In this document: positions 35,877 through 43,091 of the stretch, in pieces
Layout of the letters: every line of letters starts with the position of its first letter
Position numbering within the stretch: position 1 is the first letter of the stretch
NCBI RefSeq assembly: GCF_042666505.1
Contig: NZ_JBHTDN010000001.1
Span: forward strand, 310,001 to 374,000
DNA from: Parapedobacter sp042666505
GTDB taxonomy: Bacteria > Bacteroidota > Bacteroidia > Sphingobacteriales > Sphingobacteriaceae
Direction of reading: 5' to 3'
DNA: 64,000 bases
The notes under the pieces: model-generated
Told to the model about the DNA's origin: nothing
The model's input: the letters and a program-made list of their open reading frames with translations, nothing else
Databases searched by the model: none
Translations under genes and position numbers: made by a program

Positions 35877-35924
35877 TCCGAAGTTTCGACTCCGGAAAGC
35901 GGATAGGCCGACGTTGATCGGTTA

Positions 35925-35956
35925 TTTGACACACCCGATAAAATTCCCCATCTTTG
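35925..35956 (+). promoter_or_regulatory. Promoter for the glutamate-synthase-like gene
   Basis: TTTG at 35925-35928, a 20-base spacer and CATCTTTG at 35949-35956 give a near-consensus Bacteroidota promoter. It supports the ATG at 35962 or close by as the start. Confidence 0.5.
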
Positions 35957-35961
35957 AGGGT

Positions 35962-37605
35962 ATGCGAAAGAAGTTCAGTTACGGAGTATGCCTGGTGGTG
36001 GCATGCATCGCGTTGGCGGGAATCTGGTGGCCGCCGATTCTGTGGAGTTACGTAGTGGTCGGTCCGCTTATCCTCCTGGGCATATTGGACATGGTGCAAA
36101 CCAAGCAGGCCATCCGAAGGAATTTTCCGTTGTTCGGCCGATTACGGTACCTGTTTGAGAGCATCCGTCCCGAGATTCAGCAGTATTTTGTGGAAAGCGA
36201 TACGACCGGTCGCCCTTTCAGTAGGATGTTTCGAAGTGTGATCTACCAACGGTCGAAACGTGTGCTGGATACAACACCGTTCGGTACCCAATTGGACGTG
36301 TATGACAACAACTACGAGTGGCTGAGCCATAGCATCACCGCCATCGACTATTTCAAGATCAATGAGCATCCCCGGGTAACCGTCGGCGGTCCGCAATGTG
36401 CCCAACCTTACTCAAGCAGTGTCTTCAATATTTCGGCCATGAGTTATGGGTCGCTAAGCAAAAACGCGGTAATGGCGCTGAATGAAGGCGCCAAAATGGG
36501 GGGCTTCTATCACAACACCGGTGAAGGCGGGCTTACCGACTACCATCTGGAAGGTGGGGGGGATGTCGTATGGCAAATCGGGACCGGGTATTTCGGGTGT
36601 CGGCACCCCGACGGGAATTTTAACCCGGAGGCATTTGAACAAAAGGCGCAGCATCCGAATGTGAAGATGATTGAGATCAAGTTGTCGCAGGGTGCGAAGC
36701 CGGGCCACGGGGGCATCCTGCCAGCGGTAAAGGTGACGCCGGAAGTGGCGCGTATCCGTCTGGTACAGGTCGGGAAAGAGGTGGATTCGCCCCCTTTTCA
36801 CCGTGCCTTTTCGACACCCATCGGGTTACTGAACTTTGTGAAGCTGCTGCGGGAGCTATCTGGTGGAAAGCCGGTGGGCTTTAAGTTATGCATCGGCCAT
36901 CGTAGCGAGTTCGTAGCCATTTGCAAAGCCATGGTACAGACGGAAATATATCCCGATTTTGTGACGGTAGACGGCGGCGAAGGGGGGACGGGAGCTGCAC
37001 CGCTGGAATTTTCCAACTCCGTGGGTATGCCACTGCGGGATGCATTGGCCTTTGTGTACGACTGTCTGACAGGTTTTGATCTCAAGCGCCACGTTAAGAT
37101 CATCGCTTCCGGGAAAATTGCCACGGGCTTCGATTTAGTGAAACACTTCGCATTGGGTGCAGATATTTGCAACAGTGCGCGCGGCATGATGATGGCACTG
37201 GGGTGTATCCAAGCCTTGCAATGCCATGCCAACACCTGTCCGACAGGTGTGGCAACTCAAAACCCGGAACTGGTAAAGGGGCTGGTTGTGTCCGAAAAGC
37301 GGGTGCGGGTCGCGAACTTCCATCACGAAACGGTAAAAAGTGCGGGAGAGCTGATGGGAGCGGCAGGCATTGCGCATCCGGATGATATCCATCGGGTATA
37401 TATCCATCGGCGGGTTTCGCCGAATAAGGTCGAAACCTATCTGGATTCATACCCATACATCCCCACAGGAAGCCTCTTGGCGAAACCCGTTCCCAAAGCA
37501 TTCGAATTGTTGATGAAAATCAGTCGTGCCGACTCATTTAAACCGGATTTTTCGGGAATCGATTTTGTCGAATACGCATGGGCCAAAAAGCCCATGACGG
37601 GATAG
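35962..37605 (+). CDS. FMN-binding glutamate-synthase-family protein (GltB central/FMN domain), membrane-anchored
   Basis: An in-frame TTG at 35914 also exists, but the promoter position favours the ATG at 35962 (547 residues). Two membrane helices at the N-terminus precede the glutamate synthase FMN barrel: KLSQGAKPGHGGILPAVKVT, DGGEGGTGAAPLEFSNSVG and a Cys cluster in GCIQALQCHANTCPTGVATQ that matches the iron-sulphur ligands of glutamate synthase. The amidotransferase and C-terminal beta-helix domains of real GltB are absent. Stand-alone members are widespread and their physiological role is unclear. It is convergent with the M28 peptidase gene, whose stop is one base away. Confidence 0.86.
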   Translation: MRKKFSYGVCLVVACIALAGIWWPPILWSYVVVGPLILLGILDMVQTKQAIRRNFPLFGRLRYLFESIRPEIQQYFVESDTTGRPFSRMFRSVIYQRSKRVLDTTPFGTQLDVYDNNYEWLSHSITAIDYFKINEHPRVTVGGPQCAQPYSSSVFNISAMSYGSLSKNAVMALNEGAKMGGFYHNTGEGGLTDYHLEGGGDVVWQIGTGYFGCRHPDGNFNPEAFEQKAQHPNVKMIEIKLSQGAKPGHGGILPAVKVTPEVARIRLVQVGKEVDSPPFHRAFSTPIGLLNFVKLLRELSGGKPVGFKLCIGHRSEFVAICKAMVQTEIYPDFVTVDGGEGGTGAAPLEFSNSVGMPLRDALAFVYDCLTGFDLKRHVKIIASGKIATGFDLVKHFALGADICNSARGMMMALGCIQALQCHANTCPTGVATQNPELVKGLVVSEKRVRVANFHHETVKSAGELMGAAGIAHPDDIHRVYIHRRVSPNKVETYLDSYPYIPTGSLLAKPVPKAFELLMKISRADSFKPDFSGIDFVEYAWAKKPMTG

Positions 37606-37606
37606 C

Positions 37607-39214
37607 TCAATACCCAACTCCGGTTCGTCGGGGCTGCCGGATGACGGGCCACTGTTCGGGCTGGCCATTCCTTCCCATGGGCATGACACGTTTTTCACGG
37701 TTTACCAATTCGGCCTCCTCGCTGGCTTTGTAGGCAAGCGTGGCAATAAGAATCACGTTGTCGCGCAAATCGTCGAAAATCAGCTTATCGTAGGTGTCTA
37801 GATTGGTGTGCCAGGTAATCGTACCGTATCCCCATGAAAGCGAACTCATCATGAACGCCGGTATACCCGCTGCCGTGAATGACGCATGATCGGATCCGCC
37901 GCTGCTGGGCGAGCCGGGGAAATCGGTTTTGATGTCCGCTGTAACGTTGCTGGGAGCTGCAGCCAGCCACCGGCCCATGAAATCGTAGGCATGCAGAAAT
38001 CCCGACCCGTTGATATTTGCCACGCGTCCCGTCCCGTTGTCTTGATTGAAAACGGCCTGCGTTTTTTCGACAATATCCGGATGGTCCAGCACAAAGGCCC
38101 GTGATCCATTCAATCCCTGTTCTTCGCTGCCCCAATGACCAATTAATATCGTCCGTTTCGGGTTGGGATACACTTTTTTCAGGATACGCGCGATTTCCAT
38201 CATGGTAATTGTACCCGTGCCGTTGTCCGTGGCACCAGACCCGCCTTCCCACGAGTCGAAGTGGGCCGATAGGATCACGTATTCATCCGGTTTTTCGGTT
38301 CCCTTAATTTCAGCGATGGTATTGAAAGTGGGCACGGTGCCCAGGTCTTTCGATTCGGTTTCTACCCGAATGCGGGGCTTGTGTCCATTTTCTGCCAGCC
38401 GATAAAGGATTCCATAGTCTTCCAGAGAGATGTCAAGTGAAGGTACGGTGGTCGTGCGGGCGCCGAAAATCTTGTTCGAACCAAATTCGCGCGACCAATA
38501 GCATTGGAGAATTCCCGCAGCACCGGCTTCCTCCAGTATCCGGGGAAGTGAATTGCTGGAAACCCCCGTAGCCTCGATTTTCCGGTTCCAGGCTTCGGTG
38601 AGCGAATCCCGTTCTTTTTTCATCCGTTCTACCGACTCGGGCCTGCCGAACTCGTCCCAATTGTGATCGGGCCGGCCCGTGGGCTGGGGCATGGACACCA
38701 ATACGTATTTTCCTTTGATGCTGGGGAGCCAAGCTTGGAAGGCCTGTGGGTCTTTTACATCGGGCAACGTGGCGACTTCGCCTTCTACGGCTTTTCCTCC
38801 GGTGGTTGGGCTCCAGGCCAATTGGGTGCCCGCCAACGTTTTTACACGGGGATGTATCATATCGATGTGAGAAATGCCGCGGTCCCATCCGCGCCATTCA
38901 CCGAATTCTTCATACCTCGCCTCGATACCCCAATCCTTATATTTCGCCACGGCCCAATCGTGCGCATGTTTCATCTGGGGCGTGCCCACTAAGCGGGGGC
39001 CTACTACGTCCAATAATTCGTGAGCCAATTGTTTTAACTGCGAGTTGCTGTAAGCTTCTTGTACAATCTGCTGCACAATGGGATCCAGTTGCTGTTCCGG
39101 GGCCTGCCATTGCGCCTGTACAGGCGAAGGCAGAAAGCTGGCCGACAAAAAAATACTAACGGTTGCCACCGTTATGAAACGGCACGATTTAAATACATAG
39201 TTGGTGTGCTTCAT
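37607..39214 (-). CDS. Secreted M28-family zinc aminopeptidase/carboxypeptidase
   Basis: This 535-residue protein has a signal peptide (to PVQAQ). A PA-type insert domain lies in the middle of the N-terminal part. The catalytic domain shows the M28 ligands in order: His-Asp in LSAHFDSWEGG, Asp in GATDNGTG, Glu-Glu in GSEEQGLNGS, Asp in FNQDNGTG and His in GGSDHASF. It should cleave peptides or dipeptides in the periplasm or outside the cell. Its promoter would lie in the 234-base region shared with lysS, where CAAAGAAA on the + strand (39250-39257) reads TTTCTTTG on this strand. Confidence 0.9.
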   Translation of the reverse strand: MKHTNYVFKSCRFITVATVSIFLSASFLPSPVQAQWQAPEQQLDPIVQQIVQEAYSNSQLKQLAHELLDVVGPRLVGTPQMKHAHDWAVAKYKDWGIEARYEEFGEWRGWDRGISHIDMIHPRVKTLAGTQLAWSPTTGGKAVEGEVATLPDVKDPQAFQAWLPSIKGKYVLVSMPQPTGRPDHNWDEFGRPESVERMKKERDSLTEAWNRKIEATGVSSNSLPRILEEAGAAGILQCYWSREFGSNKIFGARTTTVPSLDISLEDYGILYRLAENGHKPRIRVETESKDLGTVPTFNTIAEIKGTEKPDEYVILSAHFDSWEGGSGATDNGTGTITMMEIARILKKVYPNPKRTILIGHWGSEEQGLNGSRAFVLDHPDIVEKTQAVFNQDNGTGRVANINGSGFLHAYDFMGRWLAAAPSNVTADIKTDFPGSPSSGGSDHASFTAAGIPAFMMSSLSWGYGTITWHTNLDTYDKLIFDDLRDNVILIATLAYKASEEAELVNREKRVMPMGRNGQPEQWPVIRQPRRTGVGY

Positions 39215-39283
39215 ATCGTTTTGTTTTTATTGGGGTAACTATTCCTCTACAAAGAAACAATTTATTTTTAATGAAACCTGCCA

Positions 39284-39298
39284 TGTCAGCGCCTGACA
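39284..39298. repeat. Palindrome TGTCAG-CGC-CTGACA between divergent genes
   Basis: A perfect 6-bp inverted repeat with a 3-base centre lies between the M28 peptidase and lysS start points, upstream of the candidate peptidase promoter. It has the form of a dimeric repressor or activator site; the regulator is unknown. Confidence 0.4.
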
Positions 39299-39399
39299 CA
39301 AAAGGCGATTCATTAATGCCGCTAAAAACGGATAATAGATTAATAATATTTTCGAGTGAAACCTGCGAAGGGAGAGCGAAGACTTTCCTAAAAGGCAGA

Positions 39400-39430
39400 T
39401 TGCATATAATATCCATTTTAGCTATGTTTG
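39400..39430 (+). promoter_or_regulatory. lysS promoter
   Basis: TTG at 39400-39402, a 20-base spacer and TATGTTTG at 39423-39430 match the Bacteroidota consensus. Transcription would begin a few bases downstream, which rules out the in-frame TTG at 39428 and supports the ATG at 39449. Confidence 0.65.
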
Positions 39431-39448
39431 CCGCTTAATTTATACCAG

Positions 39449-41167
39449 ATGAACACGGTCTTATCTGAACAGGAACTGCAACGCAGGGATGCGCTGGCTA
39501 AATTGGAAGCGATGGGAATCGATCCCTATCCGGCCGAGGCATTCGAAATTAACGCTACTGCCAAAGATATTTTAACGAATTACGAGCGTGACAAGCTCAA
39601 CTATAAAACCATTAGCATTGCCGGCAGGATGATGAGCCGCCGCGTAATGGGCAATGCTTCTTTCATCGAGTTGCAGGATGCAACCGGACGGATACAGGCG
39701 TATTTAAAACGTGATGATTTATGTCCGGATGAGGATAAAACGCTTTATAACACGGTTTTCAAAAAGTTACTTGATATCGGCGATTTTCTCGGTATTAAGG
39801 GATTTGTGTTTACCACCAATACAGGAGAAATCTCCATCCATGTTCAGGAGCTCACTTTGCTGGCCAAGTCGTTAAAGCCTTTGCCGGTGGTAAAATCTGC
39901 CGACGGAAAAACGTTTGACGCCGTTACGGATCCGGAATTCCGGTACCGCCAACGTTACGTAGACCTTGTGGTCAATCCGCAGGTACGTGACACGTTTATA
40001 AAGGTATCCAAGGTAAAGACCGCGATCCGGGATTTTTTGAACGAAAGGGGGGCATTGGAAGTAGATACGCCGGTATTACAGAGTATTCCGGGTGGGGCCG
40101 CTGCCCGACCGTTCACGACCCATCACAATGCGCTTGATATTCCGTTGTATCTCCGTATTGCCAACGAATTGTATCTGAAACGACTCATAGTAGGGGGGTA
40201 CGATTGGGTATACGAATTCAGCCGCAATTTCCGCAACGAGGGAATGGACCGCACGCACAATCCGGAGTTTACCGTATTGGAGTTTTACGTTGCTTACAAG
40301 GACTATCTGTGGATGATGGACATTACCGAAAAGCTTTTTGAGCGCGTGGCTATGGCCACCAACGGGACGACTTCGTTGCAGGTAGGTGATCAGGTCATCA
40401 ATTTTGCAGCTCCTTACCCGCGCGTAAGTATTTACGATGCAATCAAAGAGCATACGGGCTTTACCGTGGACGGGCTGGACGAAGCGGGTCTGCGCGATGT
40501 ATGCCAGAAATTGGGTATACCTACCGACGAGAGCATGGGCAAGGGCAAATTGATTGATGAAATATTTGGCGAAGCCTGCGAACACCATTACATACAGCCT
40601 ACGTTTATCATCGACTATCCGGTCGAAATGAGTCCGCTTACCAAAAAACACCGTAGTAAGGATGGTTTGGTAGAACGTTTTGAATTAATGATTAACGGCA
40701 AGGAACTGGCCAATGCTTATAGCGAGCTGAATGACCCCATCGATCAGCGGATCCGCTTTGAGGAGCAGCTTAAGCTAATGGAACGGGGGGACGATGAAGC
40801 GATGTTCATCGATCACGACTTTCTTCGGGCCCTGGAATACGGTATGCCTCCTACCGCCGGAATCGGAATTGGAATCGACCGGTTGGCAATGTTAATGACC
40901 AATCAGCAAAGTATACAAGATGTACTTTTCTTTCCGCAGATGCGTCCGGAAAAAGTGGTAAAGCAAGCGAGCACCGCCGATTACCAAGCGCAGGGAGTTC
41001 CGGAAGAATGGGTGCCCGTATTGCAGAAAATGGGGCTGACAACGGTGGAAGCGTTGAAAGCAGCTAATCCCAATAAAGTGTTCAATGACCTTGGCGGCTT
41101 GCGTAAGAAAATGAAGCTGGAAATTCCCATGCCGACGAAAGAAGAAGTGCTGAAGTGGTTTGAATAG
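39449..41167 (+). CDS. lysS: Lysyl-tRNA synthetase, class II
   Basis: This 572-residue protein has an OB-fold anticodon-binding domain (FIELQDATGRIQAYL) followed by the class II catalytic core. Motif 2 reads FRNEGMDRTHNPEFTVLEFY and motif 3 GIGIGIDRLAMLMT, ending in DVLFFPQMRPE. Bacterial LysS is usually about 500 residues; here about 70 extra C-terminal residues (STADYQAQGVPEEWVPVLQK onward) form a small helical extension known from Bacteroidota LysS. The stop lies two bases from the convergent sufE stop. Confidence 0.95.
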   Translation: MNTVLSEQELQRRDALAKLEAMGIDPYPAEAFEINATAKDILTNYERDKLNYKTISIAGRMMSRRVMGNASFIELQDATGRIQAYLKRDDLCPDEDKTLYNTVFKKLLDIGDFLGIKGFVFTTNTGEISIHVQELTLLAKSLKPLPVVKSADGKTFDAVTDPEFRYRQRYVDLVVNPQVRDTFIKVSKVKTAIRDFLNERGALEVDTPVLQSIPGGAAARPFTTHHNALDIPLYLRIANELYLKRLIVGGYDWVYEFSRNFRNEGMDRTHNPEFTVLEFYVAYKDYLWMMDITEKLFERVAMATNGTTSLQVGDQVINFAAPYPRVSIYDAIKEHTGFTVDGLDEAGLRDVCQKLGIPTDESMGKGKLIDEIFGEACEHHYIQPTFIIDYPVEMSPLTKKHRSKDGLVERFELMINGKELANAYSELNDPIDQRIRFEEQLKLMERGDDEAMFIDHDFLRALEYGMPPTAGIGIGIDRLAMLMTNQQSIQDVLFFPQMRPEKVVKQASTADYQAQGVPEEWVPVLQKMGLTTVEALKAANPNKVFNDLGGLRKKMKLEIPMPTKEEVLKWFE

Positions 41168-41169
41168 TT

Positions 41170-41589
41170 TCAACTCTTCGCATTCAACGCCACAGCATAT
41201 AATTTCATCTGCTTAACCATCGATAAAAGGCCGTTGGCGCGTGTGGGCGAGAGGTGCTCTTTCAATCCGATTTGGTCAATGAAATAGAGCTCGCTGCTGG
41301 CAATTTCCTCGGGTGTATGCTCAGACAATACCTTAATCATCAGCCCTACCAGACCTTTGGTGATGATGGCATCACTATCGGCAGTAAAGACCACCTTGCC
41401 GTTTTGATAATCTGCGTGAAGCCATACTTTCGACTGGCATCCTTTAATGAGGTATTCATCTTTTTTATACCGGTCGTCAATCAGTGGTAAATCTTTTCCT
41501 AATTGGATGAGGTATTCGTATTTGGCCATCCAATCTTCAAAGAAGGCAAAATCATCGATTAATTCGTCCTGTGTTTCGTTTATGGTCAC
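41170..41589 (-). CDS. sufE: SufE-family sulphur acceptor protein
   Basis: This 139-residue protein has the SufE active-site cysteine in LIKGCQSKVWL, the LPLIDDRYKKDEYL segment before it and a typical LSPTRANGLLSMV helix near the end. It takes persulphide from SufS and passes it to the SufBCD scaffold for Fe-S cluster assembly in the cytoplasm. sufS lies upstream on the same strand, with a 99-base gap. sufB, sufC and sufD are not in this window. Confidence 0.94.
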   Translation of the reverse strand: MTINETQDELIDDFAFFEDWMAKYEYLIQLGKDLPLIDDRYKKDEYLIKGCQSKVWLHADYQNGKVVFTADSDAIITKGLVGLMIKVLSEHTPEEIASSELYFIDQIGLKEHLSPTRANGLLSMVKQMKLYAVALNAKS

Positions 41590-41688
41590 CTGATATTGAT
41601 TTTTGGATCACGATATTAGACTTCCCGTTACCGCCGTGCTTGGACTGCCGCGTACAGATTTCTCACTCCGGGCGTATGGGCGTCCACG

Positions 41689-42930
41689 TTACAACAACAT
41701 TGCGGCGGCTCTCTGCACACCAGCCACCAAGGTGTCGATATCTTCTTTGGTATTGTACAAGGCAATGGAAGCTCTGACCGTTCCGGGGATGCAAAAGCGA
41801 TCCATGAGTGGTTGCGTACAATGATGCCCGGTACGGACCGCGATGCCGAGTTTGTCAAGGATGACGCCTACATCGTATGGATGGGCACCATCCAGCAAAA
41901 AGGAGATCACACTTGACTTCTCCCGGGCCGTACCTACCACCCGCAGGCTAGGGATGGTGAGGAGCTGCTGCGTTGCGTATTCAAGGAGATCATGTTCATA
42001 CGCGGCAATGTTGTCCAATCCCAAGGCGGAGATGTAATCAATGGCATGTGCCAGGCAGATGCCCGCCTCGATATTGGGCGTACCCGCTTCGAACTTAAAC
42101 GGCAAATCGTTGTACGTGGTTTGGGCAAAGGCCACCTCCTTAATCATTTCGCCCCCACTTTGGTAGGGAGGCATGGCGTTTAGCCACTTTTCCTTCCCAT
42201 AGAGTACGCCAATTCCGGTTGGACCATACATCTTATGGCCAGAAAACGCCAGGAAATCCACATCCAATGCCTGCACGTCGATCGATAGGTGTTGAATGGC
42301 CTGTGCGGCATCCAACAACACCGACGCGCCGGCGTCATGTGCCAAGGCGATAATTTCCTTGACCGGATTGATCGTTCCGAGTGCATTCGACACGTAGGTA
42401 ATGGCGACCATCTTGGTGCGTTCGTTTAATAGAGAACGGTATGCGTCCATATCCAATTCTCCAGCATCATTGATGGGGACCACATGCAGGACAGCCCCGC
42501 GCTCTTCACAAAGAATCTGCCAGGGCACAATGTTGGAATGATGCTCCATGGCAGAGATGATAATTTCGTCTCCTGTTTTGACAAAGGCTTTGCCGTAACA
42601 ACTTGCCACTAGATTGATGCTTTCCGTAGTTCCCTTGGTGAGGATGATTTCATGCTCATGCGCTGCCTTGATAAACGGGCGTAGTTTCCGGCGTGTTGCT
42701 TCAAAAGCATCCGTAGCTATTTGACTCAAGTGATGCACACCGCGGTGTACATTGCTATTCAATTGCGTATAATAGTTGACGATTGCGTCTATCACCTGCT
42801 TGGGCTTCTGGGTGGTAGCTCCGTTGTCGAGATATACCAAAGGTTTTCCATTGACGGTACGGGTGAGGATCGGAAAATCTTCCCGGACCTTATCAACGTC
42901 AAACTGTTCCAATACTGCTGTCCGTTCCAT
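41689..42930 (-). CDS. sufS: Cysteine desulfurase SufS
   Basis: The ATG at 42930 (MERTAVLEQFDVDKV) is chosen because a TACCTTTG promoter box lies just upstream and the longer frame adds unlike-looking residues. The 413-residue product has the PLP-binding lysine in FSGHKMYGPTG and the active-site Cys in VRTGHHCTQPLM, and an N-terminus (REDFPILTRTVNGKPLVYLD) typical of SufS/CsdA group II desulfurases. It releases sulphur from cysteine for Fe-S assembly with SufE, encoded next. Confidence 0.94.
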   Translation of the reverse strand: MERTAVLEQFDVDKVREDFPILTRTVNGKPLVYLDNGATTQKPKQVIDAIVNYYTQLNSNVHRGVHHLSQIATDAFEATRRKLRPFIKAAHEHEIILTKGTTESINLVASCYGKAFVKTGDEIIISAMEHHSNIVPWQILCEERGAVLHVVPINDAGELDMDAYRSLLNERTKMVAITYVSNALGTINPVKEIIALAHDAGASVLLDAAQAIQHLSIDVQALDVDFLAFSGHKMYGPTGIGVLYGKEKWLNAMPPYQSGGEMIKEVAFAQTTYNDLPFKFEAGTPNIEAGICLAHAIDYISALGLDNIAAYEHDLLEYATQQLLTIPSLRVVGTAREKSSVISFLLDGAHPYDVGVILDKLGIAVRTGHHCTQPLMDRFCIPGTVRASIALYNTKEDIDTLVAGVQRAAAMLL

Positions 42931-42936
42931 AGAATA

Positions 42937-42944
42937 CAAAGGTA
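42937..42944 (-). promoter_or_regulatory. -7 promoter box of sufS
   Basis: The minus strand reads TACCTTTG here, 7 bases before the chosen ATG. This leader is very short, so the real start could be slightly downstream, or the transcript nearly leaderless. No clear -33 element was found. Confidence 0.45.
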
Positions 42945-43091
42945 CAAGTATTTTGCGAGGTTTTGCATATCGCCGAGTTAACAGTAATTTTACATAACGA
43001 AGCCGTGACAAGGCTGACTTAACGGCATATTTTCCAGATGGCGGTCTGATATTTGTGCGTTCCCCCCCAGATACTAAAATAACAGTTGTTA

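Noticed and set aside
42931..43011. A 27-residue N-terminal extension of SufS
   Set aside because: It covers the promoter box at 42937-42944 and is basic and unlike SufS N-termini.
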